NCBI GenBank assembly: GCA_035578155.1
Contig: JAPWDM010000015.1
Span: 3,912,001 to 3,976,000 of the forward strand
DNA: 64,000 bases
Source of the DNA: Brachynemurus nebulosus
Lineage: Eukaryota > Arthropoda > Insecta > Neuroptera > Myrmeleontidae
Direction of reading: 5' to 3'
In this document: positions 22,382 to 33,881 of the stretch, piece by piece
Layout: each line of letters begins with the position of its first letter
Numbering within the stretch: the first letter of the stretch is position 1
Notes under the pieces: model-generated
Database searches by the model: none
What the model was told of the DNA's origin: nothing
Seen by the model: the letters and a program-made list of their open reading frames with translations, nothing else
Program-made: the position numbers and the translations under genes

Positions 22382-22906
22382 TTATATTTTAATTTTTTTC
22401 GCTACAGTGTAGAATCGTTGAGTTCGCTGAAATCCAGGAATATCTTCGACTAAATAACGGTCGTTCTCTAGTATTTTCATCATCACGAAACGTCCTTTAA
22501 ATTTTTGTTCGAAAACAGTCTTACCACGGTTTACAATTTGCGGTCGTCGAATGAATACCAAATCGCCTTCCTGGTACTTGTTACTCTCCTTACTTTTGCA
22601 ATTAAAACGTGCTTTATTGTACTCTTGGTTCCGACGAATGTTTTCCGACGCTTGCCTTCTTAATTCTTCAATGTCAACATCGGGTACATCATTCACTTCT
22701 TTAAACCAATAATATTACTGCAGTGCATGTAAGACTTTTTCCTTTCCAATATGATCCAGATTGTCATGGTACTCAATTGCCAAACTTTTTCGCATTCCTT
22801 TAGGCACCACTAATAAGTTTTTATCTAGTTTTCTGAACAAAAGTCCATTAAAAATTTCATAATCTTTCATTAGCTTTTCATCACCATATTCCAACCGGTT
22901 GATCAA
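22382..22906 (-). pseudogene. Integrase remnants of gypsy element 1, catalytic core deleted
   Basis: On the minus strand, 22906-22715 carries the zinc-binding start of the integrase (VVPKGMRKSLAIEYHDNLDH with H-x-H spacing) and stops after HALQ. Nine codons later, with no catalytic core between, the C-terminal region begins (EVNDVPDVDIEELRRQASEN..., then YQEGDLVFIRRPQ, a typical C-terminal integrase motif). The D-D-E core is gone by a clean internal deletion of several hundred bases. This copy cannot integrate. Confidence 0.85.
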
Positions 22907-22927
22907 ATCTATGATTTCTTGATCCTG

Positions 22928-24193
22928 TCATTGTGCAATCTTCAATTTTCCCATAACACTATCTTCAATCACGTTGATGGAGTATCTGCTAAGACTGTCG
23001 ACATGAGGCATATTTTCAGCTTTTCTTTGTTCTACGGCGTAATTAAATTCTTGTAGAATAAGCGCCCATCTGCTTATTTTAGAACAAATTTCAGATTTCT
23101 CCAATGTACGCTTTAATGCATTGCAATCGGTCACGATTGTAAAATTTATACCCAAAAGATAAACTCTAAATTTAGTCACTGCTTTTATTACGGCTAAAGT
23201 TTCTAATTCAAAACTGTGCAGCTTGGATTCATCTTTACTTGCCTTACCACTGTAATAATAAACGGGATGATATTTCTTGTCTTCATGCTTCTGTATCAAA
23301 ATAGCTCCAAATCCTTTAGTACTGGCATCTGTATGTAACTGCGTAGCTCGAGTAGGATCGTAAATTGATAACACCGGTTTATCCACTAAACACTGTTTTA
23401 AAAGTCCAAAAGTTTTCAACTGATTTTCACCAAAGTTAAATTTAACGTCTTTTCGTAATAAATCACTCAACGGTTTCGCCAATAACGCGTAATTTTTAAT
23501 GAAACGTCGAAAATAACCGGTAAGTCCCAAGAAACTTCGGATATCGTGAACTGTTTTAGGAATCGGAAATTTAGTTATAGCATCAATTTTTCGTTTTGTC
23601 GGACTAATACCGAATGGAGTCACTACATAACCTAAATATTCGACACTATCAACGCAAAATAAACATTTTTCCAAACGTAATTTAAGACCGAATTTACTAA
23701 ACAAAGTTAATACTTGTCGCAAAATTGTTATATTTTCGTTAATGTCCACAGTAGCTATCATTACATCGTCCAGATATACTTGAACTTTATCACTTCTGAT
23801 TAAATCGGATAAAATAAAATTAATATTACGTTGAAAAACACTTGGCCCGTTTGTAAGTCCAAAAGGTAAACGTAAAAATTCATACTGTCCAAAAGGAACC
23901 ACAAATGCAGTGTACTTAATAGAATCTTCATGAACTTTAACATGATAGTAACCACTTTTCAGGTCCAGAATCGTAAATACTTTTTTGCCCACTAATTTAT
24001 CAATTAAATCGTCGATTAAGGGTAAAGGATATTTGTCTTTCACGGTAATAGAGTTCAATGCCCGATAATCTACGCAAAGACGTATTTCACCGGTTTTCTT
24101 CCGCGTTAAAACTACAGGACTGCTAAATGGAGATTTACTTGGCCGGATAATATTATTTTTCAACAGATCGTCAATTATTTTCCTCACTTTCAC
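22928..24193 (-). pseudogene. Reverse transcriptase and RNase H of Ty3/gypsy element 1
   Basis: An open 421-codon stretch. RT blocks: RLCVDYRALNSITVKDKYPL, FTILDLKSGYYH (Asp about residue 77), LPFGLTNGPSVFQR and YLDDVMI (residues 140-146, catalytic Asp pair). The RNase H domain follows: HTDAS (~residues 286-290), an ELETLAV block and TDCNAL. It is connected to the protease frame by one in-frame TAA before residue 1 and a frameshift near 24320, so the polyprotein is broken though the RT itself looks complete. No gag or LTRs are found around it, so this is a truncated copy. Confidence 0.9.
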
Positions 24194-24302
24194 AAGTTAA
24201 AAATTGGATAAACGCCTTGGTCGGTACTGAATTTCTTTATTTTCAGTCAACTGAATCTTTAATAATACATCATCAGTCGGTTCAGGTTCTTCCATATTCT
24301 TC

Positions 24303-24935
24303 TCATACTCTTCCACCAATTCTTCTTATGGTATCTTTAAGTGATAGACTTAAATTATTTCCGCAATTTAATACTGGTTTTTCGTTTTGGCTTAGTTGAA
24401 TGTTTAAAATTTCTGGAGTAGGCTCATTGACAACAGGATTAATCTTCTTTACAGTAACGCCATGTAAATCAATAGTAATGCTAGCAATTTTCAAAAACGG
24501 ATCACCTAATAACACTTTCTGAGACATTGTATTCGCGGGAACTACAACTTGTCTATGAGACGATGATCTCTGACGCCGTCGTTGCTTCATTGTGATCTGT
24601 TTCTTTTTAGCATAATATGTATTCTGTCTGTCTCTTTTTAGCATAACAGTTCGTGTCAATTCTTCTTTTCCCTTTGTCCTGCTATTAGAGATCGTCGTCT
24701 CATAGACAAATAGTACGTAAAATTCACTATTGTACATCTCACCGTTAATAATAAAATCGGTTTCAATTGTACCCAAACTTTTGATTTGCGAACCTCCAAA
24801 TCCGGATAAAGTTTTGATTCCATTTTTCACTAATATTTTGAGTTCTTTGACGAAATTTTCTCGAATTAAATTTAAAATACTTCCAGTATCAATTAGCGTT
24901 AATATTTCAATAGCACCAAATGAAACATTGACCAT
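24303..24935 (-). pseudogene. Retroviral-type aspartic protease region of gypsy element 1
   Basis: The frame contains LIDTGSILNLI at about residues 14-24, the DTG active site of an aspartic protease, and a later VLLGDPFLK block typical of the second half. A Gln/Arg/Lys-rich insert (KKKQITMKQRRRQRSSSHRQ) lies between. Past 24320 the frame is lost and a different frame joins the RT. The region upstream of 24935 (5' side of the element) has no recognisable gag. Confidence 0.8.
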
Positions 24936-24989
24936 TATTTTGTAAGATTCGTTTACGTTTGTATAATTCGCAAGCAGTTCCGGCTTTAC

Positions 24990-25140
24990 TGTTGTTGAAA
25001 TTACATGTAAGTCCGATTACAAATAGACTACATGTAATCGTGACTACATTTAAGAAATGTAATCGTAATAAAATGTAATCGCGATTACATGTAATCCCGA
25101 TTACAAGTAATCGATTACATGTAATCGATTGCGCCCAACA
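24990..25140. repeat. Palindromic cluster of ATTACATGTAATCG words
   Basis: ATTACATGTAAT and GATTACA-type words recur about ten times in both orientations, many of them self-complementary. It ends in ATCGATTGCGCCCAAC. It lies next to the truncated 5' end of gypsy 1 and may have been its breakpoint. Confidence 0.7.
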
Positions 25141-25259
25141 TTGATATGTATATATATATAGAGCGAAACATGCCAGGTAACAATAGCGCAATCGGGTCGG
25201 GTAGGTATAAAAATCCGACAGGTACAAAAATGCTTATAACTTCGTTAATTTTGCTCCAA

Positions 25260-26051
25260 TCAACTTAAAATTTTGAGACAATATTCTTGAGATATTATGC
25301 ATTCAGTTAAAAAAAATTTAAAAAAAGCAAAAAAAAATTATTTTAATACCTTACCCTGCCCTTAAGTTATCAATAAAAAATAAGAACATTAAATAAAAAT
25401 AAAAGCAAATACGACGAACAATTAGATTAAAATAATTTAAGTAAATAAAATTAAAACGATTTAAGGTACAAATAAATTAGTTTGAAAAGTTAAGGAGAAG
25501 CTCCGTTTCTTAGTTTTTCGAAGAAATTTTAAGTGGCGATCCAACCATTTCCGGAGGATCCAGTGTCGCATTCAATTAAGGAATCACTCAACGTCCAGAA
25601 CCGAGCGCGTGTTTCCACTACATTAATTGGAGGTCGCGACATAAATTGGCGATCGTCTGCCAGGATAAAAAGGATTAAAAGGATCAAAATTCCTCCGCAA
25701 ATCAGGACTACAAAAAATACTACTGCCTTCCCAACTACAAGAATACAACAAGCAAATCGGGTTACTATTAGCTAAGTGTCAGCCAAGTCAAGACGGTGTT
25801 CTAAGTTCTACCAGCCTGTACAAAGTTTGTACAAGTCACGACGGTGAACAAACACTACCAACTTGGTCATACACATAGTCAAGACGGTGCCAAAAGCCTG
25901 TTGTAAAGTAGCGGTCAACAGTGGTTATTTATTGGTGTTCCAGAGAAAAACAATTCCAGTCCAGTCGAGCTGCAGTTTAAATCGAGCTTGTAACAAGGTT
26001 AATGAATTGTATTTTCATCCCTGCTTATTTAATGTTCTCTAAAATTTTAAA
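25260..26051 (+). other. Leader and probable 5' LTR remnant of gypsy element 2
   Basis: TGGCGATCCAACC at 25533 resembles a primer-binding site of errantivirus-like elements, with A/T-rich, AATAAA-bearing sequence just before it that could be an LTR end. The LTR start was not found and no second LTR exists. A 500-bp G/C-richer leader leads to the gag start. Confidence 0.4.
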
Positions 26052-26960
26052 ATGGATCCTAATTCCTCAACACCAAGCCCATCCAAACCTCAATCTGCGG
26101 ATTACATTTCCAGTGATGAGGATCTTCCCGTGTCAGAAAAAGTCCCTATGACTTTCTTGGCACAAATGATTACACCTTTTGACGGAAATCCTGCTGAACT
26201 CCAGAATTTCCTTCAAAACGCCGAAAACGCATTAAGTTTAGCTCAAGATTCACAAAGAAGTGCATTAACAGCACTCATATTTTCTAAAGTATCCTCTAGC
26301 GTAAAAAATAAATTAAATGCGAATATTAACACATTTGAAGATTTAAAAATTAAAACAAATATTTCAAATAACCGAAAGTTTAACGTATCTACAAGAGCAA
26401 TTAGAAACAATTCGTCAAAAACCAAACGAACCAATTAAAGAATTTTATTTACAAATTGAATTATTAAATTCACATATAATTCAGAAAGTCAAAGAAACTA
26501 CAATTTCAAACTCTATGTTGATTGGCAAATTAGCTTTAATTGAGGAAATGGCTTTAAGAAGGTTTACGCATCACTGCAAACCTGAAATTTCAAATAGTTT
26601 AAGACATAAAACATTTATATCTATGAATGAAGCCCTTTCCATAGCATGCGAAGAAGAACCTTTCTTAAACACACAAAATCAATTTGAAAACATTAATATT
26701 AATTCAAATAACCTACATTAATTAATTCCTATTAATTCCTACAAAAAATTGTAGGAAATCAAATCATAATACTAGAGAATGTAGATTTAAAAATGATTTT
26801 CATACTAGTAGTAATAATTTTCAAAATTCTAATCATGATAGATTTGTAAAACAATGTCATTTTAAAGGACACACTATCGACGAGTGCCGAAAAAAGCGGT
26901 ACAACAAAAATTTAAATAATCCAAACCCTAAAGTTACTCGTTGTACTCTGCTAAAAACCT
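26052..26960 (+). pseudogene. gag of errantivirus-like gypsy element 2
   Basis: Starts with MDPNSSTPSPSKPQS and continues through an alpha-rich Gag core (MITPFDGNPAELQNFLQNAE). A frameshift near 26355-26370 moves the frame; the second frame reads EQLETIRQKPNEPIKEFYLQ and continues to 26721. Later frames show a damaged zinc-knuckle region (QCHFKGHTIDECRKKRY near 26850), in which the first Cys pair is incomplete. Gag would form the particle core and bind RNA. Its several stops and shifts show an old copy. Confidence 0.75.
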
Positions 26961-27114
26961 GTAACCTAAATCCTAATTCTAAAACAAATATTAAAACAAA
27001 TATATCTGGTATAACCGACGGTATAATTCAATCATATGGTCTTATATCAATTTGTATGTCAAAAAACGATTACGATTTTAATCACTATTTTCATTTAGTT
27101 CAAACTGACAAGGT

Positions 27115-28190
27115 TACGATGGAATTCTTGGCTCTGATTTCTTGACTAAACATAATGCTATAATTAATTATAAAACTAATATGATCACATTAGATCCTGT
27201 ACAAAAAAATTTTAATATTAATATCGACCCTATTCGTAAAAACGAAATACTAAAATTATTACGTAAAGACGGACTTAGACATTAGAAAAAAATGAATTAG
27301 TAAACACAATCTTACAATTTAATTCAAAAATTCAGTTAGAAAATGACCCTCCCGGTTGTACAAATACAATACAACATGAAATAAAACTTACATGCGATAT
27401 TCCTAAAAAAAATAAAATTTATCCTCTACCTGAATATTTAAAAGAAGAAGCTCAGCGTCAAATCGACGTATTATTAAAAAAATAAAGTGATTCAAAAAAG
27501 CAAAAGTCCCTATAACTCACCTGTGTGGATCGTGGACGAGAAAGTGGATGTATCTGGTATAAAAAAAGTATCGTATGGTGATCGATTACAGGAAACTGAA
27601 TGAAAAAACAGTAGCCAACATTTATCCAATCCCCAGGATCGATGAAATACTTACAAATCTAGGTGGCAACAAATATTTCACAGCACTGGATCTCGCAAGT
27701 GGATTTCACCAGATACCTATACAATCTGAAGACATTCCGAAGATCGGATTCACTGTCGGCAACGGTCACTATGAATTTCCAAAAATGCTGTTTGGCCTCC
27801 GGAACAGTCCAGCTACGTTCTAGACGCTAATGAATGAAATATTTCACCAACAAATTTTATAGAAAAAATACATGTGTTACCTAGACGACGTCATAATACT
27901 GGGAAAAACGTTAGAAGAGCATATCACCAATCTAAAAGAAATATTCCAGATACTCCAGGAAAACGGCCTTAAAATCAACAAGGATAAATATGAATTCCTG
28001 CAGAAGGAATTAAAGTATCTTGGTCACGTTATAACTTCAGACGAAATTAAGCCGCAAATTGACAAAATCTTAAAATTGAACGAACCAAAGAAGGTAAAGC
28101 TTTTTAGGGATCACCGGCTATTATCGAAAATTCATAGAAAACTACGGCCAGATAGCAAAACAATTAACCAAGTTACTGAAGAAAAATGAA
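27115..28190 (+). pseudogene. Reverse transcriptase of gypsy element 2
   Basis: Downstream of a protease remnant (GSDFLTKHNAIINYKTNMIT near 27130) the RT region contains YRKLNEKTVANIYPIPRIDE, FTALDLASGFHQIP, FGLRNSPATF and CYLDDVIILGKTLEEH (catalytic Asp pair at ~27880-27890), then LKYLGHVIT. Stops at 27482, 27821 and 27860 and a frameshift near 28105 break it. Sequence order is normal for Ty3/gypsy. Confidence 0.9.
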
Positions 28191-28280
28191 AAGTTCAACG
28201 AGGATTGCAAAAAGGCGTTCCAAACACTGAAAGAAAAAATCACATCAGCACTAATCCTGAAATATCCAGACGACAATAAA

Positions 28281-28715
28281 ATGTTTTCTATAACAACTGT
28301 TGCCTTGAACGAAGCTCTTGGTGGAGTTTTAACGCAACAATACGACAGAGTGGATATGCCAATTGCTTACTATTCGTACACATTGAACAACTCAGAACGC
28401 AATTACTCTACAATAGAGAAAGAATGCCTTGCTCTCGTCAAAACCACCAAAAACTTCCATTACTTTCTGTATGGTCGAGAATTCGAAGTGAAGACTGATC
28501 ACCGCCCGTTAGTTTGGTTAAATTCCGTAAAAGACCCAACAAGTCGATTGGTCCGATGGAGATTGAAATTATCAAACTATGAATACAAAATCAAGTACAC
28601 GCCAGGAAAAACGAATTACACCGCTGATACTCTAAGTTGCCCCATTTTAACAGCAATCGTAAATAAAGAAAATTCTTTTAAAAACTTTCAAATATTTAAC
28701 CTAATCCTAAAATAA
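28281..28715 (+). pseudogene. RNase H domain of gypsy element 2
   Basis: Contains LNNSERNYSTIEKECLALVK and EFEVKTDHRPLVWL, standard RNase H blocks of gypsy polyproteins, then the connection motif YEYKIKYTPGKTNYTADTLS. The frame stops soon after, in the linker before integrase. Confidence 0.9.
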
Positions 28716-29416
28716 AAACTAACCCTAAGAGCGACATTGGTAATATAAAAACCCTCATAATTCCTTTAACAAATAATTTACAAATAGATGACAATTTAAA
28801 ATCATTTGTTGCTAATAATTTCAATATTAACAAAATAAAAAATGCAAATTTAGGTCAAGTTCTACGAAAAGAAACAGACGACCAAACAATAATTTTAATT
28901 ATTTTAAAACAAAATAAAAATGATCATATAAATAAAACAACCCTTTACGAAACATTACGTGAAGTGGCTTTAACTTCACTTGTAAACAACACTATTATTA
29001 ATATAAAACATACTGATAAAAATATTAACGAAAAATATTTTAATAACATTTTACTGTACCATTTCAATAATAATATTGAAATAATAAATGTAGAAGATAT
29101 AAACTTTAGTGTTCTTTTAACTGAAGAAGAAATTCAAGATTTATTAAACAAGGAACTTGTATTACCAAATATAACTGATCTACATGAAGAAGAAATTATC
29201 GCAATTGAAAATGATCAACAACCAAGCACGTCAAAAGCATATGAACAACCAAACACCATCGATGAAGAACAACCCAGCACATCAATGGGTCATCAGGAAG
29301 CTGATATTGAACATGTTGCTGAAGAAATTACTGTGAACAACGAAAATGAAAAAGAAGAAACACAACCATCCATCATCATAAGAACGGATGAAGAAAAAAA
29401 GAAACTGCTAAATTAA
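28716..29416 (+). pseudogene. Linker between RNase H and integrase of gypsy element 2
   Basis: A Gln/Glu/Ser-rich, low-complexity region (ENDQQPSTSKAYEQPN; repeated QPSTS) precedes the integrase zinc finger. Such linkers occur in errantivirus Pol. No catalytic motif is expected here. A stop ends the frame near 29414. Confidence 0.6.
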
Positions 29417-30373
29417 TTAATGATTCCCCACTACGAGGACATCCAGGAATAGCCCGAACATACAACGAATTGAGAAAAAAATCTTTCGGGAAAGGAATGA
29501 AAACCTACGTAAAAGATTACATTAAAAAATGCCCAACATGTCAAAAGTCCAAGTCCGGAGCAAACAATAAAAAACCGATGGTAATAACAATCACAGCCAG
29601 AAATTTTAACGACGAAATTTCTATTGATTATGTGGGTCACTACCGATAACAAAAAATAGAAACAAATTCATTTTAACTATTCAAGATAATCTTACCAAAC
29701 ATTTGCAAGTGTCGTAATAAAAGAAGTTAATAAATTATTCAACATTAAACAAAAATTAACATCTCCGTACCATCCACAAACTAATGGTTCATTAGAAAGA
29801 ACCCACTCATACATTGAAAATTATCTTCGAGCCTACATAAACAACGATTCGGATGATTGGGACGAAATGCTCTACTTGGCAACATTCTCATTTAATACAC
29901 ACGAAAATCGCTCTACATGTGAGACACCGTATAAACTAGTGTTTGGGATTGAACCAAATATTCCGTCATCATTCGACAGAAATGTATCAGGACGCACGTA
30001 TCAAGAACTTTTAACCGAAGAAAAATTTAAAAATTTAAGAATCGCAGCACGAGAAAACCTAAAGAAGAGTAAAACGAAAAACAAAGAACAGCACGATAGA
30101 ACAACAAAAACAAGAAATTTTAAAATAAGAGACTTAGTGCTAGTTAAAGAAGGACAATCAGCACCCGGCAAATTAGCCAATAGGCACAAAACTCCCTACA
30201 AAATAATTTCAGTAAACCCTATAACACACACCGTTAAAATAAAAATCCAAAGAACTATCAAAACGTACCACGAAAATAATTTAAAGCATTATCTTTCAGA
30301 TGCTGAAGACGTTCTTCATTACACTGATGTTACACCACACGATAGCCGGACTACTGGTGGAACACATCAATAA
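29417..30373 (+). pseudogene. Integrase of gypsy element 2, middle deleted
   Basis: The zinc-binding part reads RGHPGIARTYNELRKKSFGK and CPTCQKSKSG. The catalytic core starts with ISIDYVGH (first Asp), then degenerates. A block of about 55 residues that should hold the second catalytic Asp is missing, because the reading jumps from IQDNLTK to FASVVIKEVNKLFNIKQKL, after which the motif SPYHPQTNGSLERTHSYIEN supplies the catalytic Glu. The rest, from 29867, is open and carries a basic C-terminal domain with FKIRDLVLVKEGQSAPGKL. It overlaps the start of env. Confidence 0.85.
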
Positions 30374-30640
30374 ATTTCCAGGAATATTTTTCCAAAAACT
30401 CGGGAATACAAAAATTTGCAATCAAAAACTCACCCTCATACATTACATAAACACTACAACATTTGAAGAAACTTTAAATATCGCTACTAACTACTATCAT
30501 AAATCGTATATATTTTGCAAAACATTACCAAATGATCACTCCAACTATTCAACATGTAAGCTTCAACAAAAACTCTTAGTTCAACAAATGGAAGAAATTA
30601 AATCATTATTAAAAAAATGTTCAACCACACCATATAAGAA
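30300..30640 (+). pseudogene. env of gypsy element 2, N-terminal fragment (F-like)
   Basis: The frame overlaps the end of integrase in another phase, as expected for errantivirus env. It reads LLVEHINKFPGIFFQKLGNT after a hydrophobic start, then short Cys-containing stretches. The layout resembles the N-terminal part of the baculovirus-F-like Env of insect errantiviruses. It ends after about 110 codons at 30640, where a tRNA-like sequence begins. Most of the protein, including the fusion and membrane segments, is absent. Confidence 0.65.
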
Positions 30641-30646
30641 GATGCA

Positions 30647-30729
30647 CCAGCGAAGTGGCCGAGCGTGCTTAAGCACTAACTGGCACTTGCGGACTGGTAG
30701 GTCGAGAGTTCGAATCCGACGACCGGCCC
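30647..30729 (+). ncRNA. tRNA-like sequence, SINE head or tRNA pseudogene
   Basis: A box-like TGGCCGAGCGTGC at 30656-30668 and B box GAGTTCGAATCC at 30707-30718 are spaced as in a long-variable-arm tRNA (Leu/Ser type). The acceptor arms do not pair (7 bases before the A box and 7 after the T arm do not match) and the T stem is imperfect. It sits exactly at the truncated end of env. A SINE tail was not identified. Confidence 0.6.
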
Positions 30730-31018
30730 GCCAACGGACGAACCACGTGCCCTCAAGTTCGATTGGCAACTGACATATATATAATAGGTAGAAAGGTAAT
30801 GTCTTGTACTACTGTTTTTGAACAGGCAATAAGGAACGCGCCAGTTGTCACGTATTCAAACTAAAAAACTTCCTAATAAGATGAGCATGTGTTAGTTTCT
30901 TTTTTGGAGTTTCTAAAACGTGCACGTTATTTATTCGAGTTCCAAATATTACTTTTATATTTTATAAAAAAGTTGAAAACTGACTACGTAGTTTTAATAT
31001 ATTTTTTAATTTATAAAC
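30730..31018. other. Spacer without recognisable gene
   Basis: A non-coding stretch linking the tRNA-like sequence to the following gene fragments. I see no clear tail repeats. Confidence 0.4.
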
Positions 31019-32650
31019 ATGCAATGTTTTTTGTGTAAACATTTAAGTGCAAAAAATCCTGCTTATAAAGAAATCCAAGACAAAGTAAAAAAATTTGCTT
31101 ATTTGCAAGATATGTACATTTTATTTTTGCAAGAACTCTATGAGTCTGAAGGAAAAAATCTTTCTCTGTCAACTAATATTCTAAGTCAACTAATATTCTA
31201 TGTCAACTAACTATGATGTCAACTAATATTCTAAGACCATACTTAGAAAAACATCTGAAAAACAAAATTAAGTTTGAGCATTTTTCAAAAAAATGGTTCA
31301 TTATGCCAGTGAATACGGACTTAGAAAATATCAATGACGAAGAAATTCTTGACATAATTTTTGAGCAAGAATTTCGAGAATTTGCAATTAAATATAAGAA
31401 AAAATTTTACAAATTAAAAAAAAACCTTTACCAGATTTTCTCGATGCTGAAGCTCTCAATAAAGGTGAATGTGACATTCCAACTTGGCTGAGTGTGTTCT
31501 GGAAAACTGCATTGAGTGGAATCGAAGTGATGACCGAACGAACTGAAAGATTAACAGCGTGCTTGACATCCGATTCGATTTATTTATTCTATTACTAAAG
31601 GTAATATAAAACCTAGAAAGCATATTATTTTTTGGAATGTCAATGAAAAGCCTAACTGGGAATGTAAAGGTTATAGAAATTTTGAATAGGTGTGAATATT
31701 CAATTAGTTACTCTGGTTTAACGGAATTAAAATCTTCTGCAGCCTACTCGTGTATCGAATGGACGAACGTGTCTTTCGGGTGTAATTCCAACTTCGTCCT
31801 TAGCATGTGGAGTGGCTTGGGATAGTTTCGACAGATTCGTTGAAACACAATCAGGCAAAAATACCCTTCATGATACAGTTGGGATCGCTTATCCAAATAT
31901 TCCTGCAGCTGAGAATTCCATTGTTCAGGAATTTCATAACAGCTTAAACGAGCAAGAAGAACAAAATTTAGAACTGAATTTTCGAAATAGGAGCGGCCGC
32001 AGAAAAAGATCCTTCGAACCGTTTGAAACAGCAAATTTACCACCTACAAAACAGAAATGTCCTGAATTTGTAGTTGTTTCCTATCTTAAGTAACAAAGAA
32101 TCTGCAAACACTAATTCAACTACTATAAGTTCACTGGTAAGTGAAGATATCAGTGGTGAAGAAAATTTGAGTAATGAAGAATTATCGACGTAGAAGCAGT
32201 TGTAACTTTACATAACGAGAAGTGCGTTTTACTTTTCAAAAAAATAACCTTTTGTTGGATATTTTCTCACAAGCTGCAATTGCAGAATGTACTTATATGT
32301 GTGTTGGCTACAATGCAAAGATTTTTAAAGACGATTCAAAAATTCAGAAAATACATTATTTGACACAAATTAATGATTCTCCTACAGATCCACGAGTTAT
32401 AAAAGAAACAATGCGTCTTAAAAATTGCCTCTGAGTGTGGAAAAAATACTTCATTGTTACCTACGATTTGGCTATTGCTAAAATAACTTTAAGAATCCAA
32501 TCTGCTGAAGAAAATTTCAATTGTCTATTTATTCATTTGGGATCATTTCACATTAAGCTTTCGTTTTTTAAAGCTGTAGGAAAATTCATTAATGGATGTG
32601 GTTTGACAAATATGCTTGTTGATAGTGGCGTTTTGGCTAATGGTCTGTAA
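31019..32650 (+). pseudogene. Fragments of an unnamed, repeat-family protein
   Basis: Several disconnected frames read as one decayed gene. They include FLCKHLSAKNPAYKEIQDKV (31019), IPTWLSVFWKTALSGIEVMT (31480), SMKSLTGNVKVIEILNRCEY (31640), VAWDSFDRFVETQSGKNTLH (31810) and IIVTYD-like FIVTYDLAIAKITLRIQSAE (32440). Blocks such as DRFVETQSGK and LAIAK followed by GSFHI are, from memory, shared by a large, uncharacterised family multiplied in invertebrate genomes. Four tandem copies of GTCAACTAATATTCTA-type units interrupt the coding at 31168-31233. Function unknown; at least eight stops or shifts make it a pseudogene. Confidence 0.55.
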
Positions 32651-32954
32651 ATACATTTCGTACAGGTAAACATTTTAAAAAGACTTGGTTGATCCAGAAT
32701 TTGCTCTAGATATCTGCTATTATTTCAATTTATTTTACATTAGTTTATATGGGCAGCTAGAGGCGTTGTCTCTTATTACCCCAGCAAGGGTTACAAGAGA
32801 CAAGGATTTTTCGAAATATTAAAATATTTTTTTTACCTTTAATTTTATTTTAATAATTACAAAAAAAAATTCAGATAGGTTCATTTAATTTACTAAGAAT
32901 GTAGTATTGTTTTTATAATGATTAGATTTGTAATTTAGAGTTAAATAAATATTT
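32651..32954. other. Spacer with a repeated TGTCTCTTATTACCCC word
   Basis: TGTCTCTTATTACCCC occurs at about 32769 and 32955 in direct orientation, 186 bp apart. No gene is seen. Confidence 0.4.
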
Positions 32955-33452
32955 TTGTCTCTTATTACCCCGGTCTCCCCTATATTATTTAAGAATAGAT
33001 TCATTGATGAATCCCATCTTCTCAGTCTTGAACATGACATTGAAAGGGTTAGTGAAACGAGACTCTTGGGAACTACTATAGACGAAGATTTACGTTGGCA
33101 TTCGCAAGTTAATATAGTTTGTAAGAAACTTAGTCAATCTCATTTCTACTTGAAAATACTGAAACGTACTCATGATGTGTGTACAGTGCTAATGGTTTAC
33201 CATGCTTATGCTTACAGTGCAATGCATTACTACGTAAGCTTATGGGCACACTCCTCCAAGTGCTCCAGAATTTTTATACTTCGGAAAAGAATACTAAAAT
33301 TAATATTTGGATTAAATTATAGTGACTCATGTAGGAACCTATTCATTAACAATAATATTTTAACTTTTTATGCTATTTACAAATATCAGTTAATCTTATA
33401 TATCAAGAAAAACTTTAATAATTTTATTCTAAGAAATGAGATTCATCAATAA
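32955..33452 (+). pseudogene. LINE (Jockey-like) reverse transcriptase C-terminus
   Basis: The real match starts near 32990. It carries RLLGTTIDEDLRWHSQVNIV, CKKLSQSHFYLKILKRTHDV, LWAHSSKCSRIFILRKRILK and GLNYSDSCRNLF, the tail of an arthropod non-LTR reverse transcriptase. The catalytic centre and endonuclease are missing, as in 5'-truncated insertions. It stops at 33450 next to repeat R1, copy 2. Confidence 0.85.
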
Positions 33453-33478
33453 AGCACCAGACATTGTAATGATTTGCA

Positions 33479-33881
33479 TTGTTACATTCTTGAGCGAATT
33501 TTTTAAAGAAAAATTTAATTTTGTAAATTTTATTTAAAAAAAACAAAAAAACAAAAAAAAACAAAATTTCTTTTTGTGATTTATATAATGCAAATGAATT
33601 TGTACGCTCTGTGATTGGAACGTACTGTATATTATGCGATGTATTTACGAAGCGGGCTTGTTGACTTAATTAATTTTTTACTGCGGTTGGTAACATTGTC
33701 AAACATAATTGACATTTCTTTTACCGTCAATTTGTGCTATATAAGCCAACGTGCTGGACCATTTAGTCCCTTTAAAAAATGTCATCTTTACCAGGTTCAG
33801 TTCGTTTTGGTACAGGTAAAAAAAAAATAATTTTTATTTTATTTATTGTTTCAGTGGCTCGTTAGTTCTGTAATTAGTAGA
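33479..33881 (+). repeat. Repeat R1, copy 2 (LTR-like)
   Basis: Counterpart of 20279-20640. It starts TGTTACATTCTTGAGCG, has an A-rich insert at 33537-33571, a TATA box in GCTATATAAGCCAAC near 33739, and the CCAGGTTCAGTTCGTT block near 33790. Differences from copy 1 are indels and scattered substitutions. Confidence 0.65.

Noticed and set aside
22143..22392. Overlapping 64- and 72-codon frames
   Set aside because: Opposite-strand frames in unannotated sequence with no recognisable motif or signals.
30647..30729. Functional tRNA-Leu gene
   Set aside because: Acceptor arms do not pair and the T stem is imperfect; kept only as tRNA-like.
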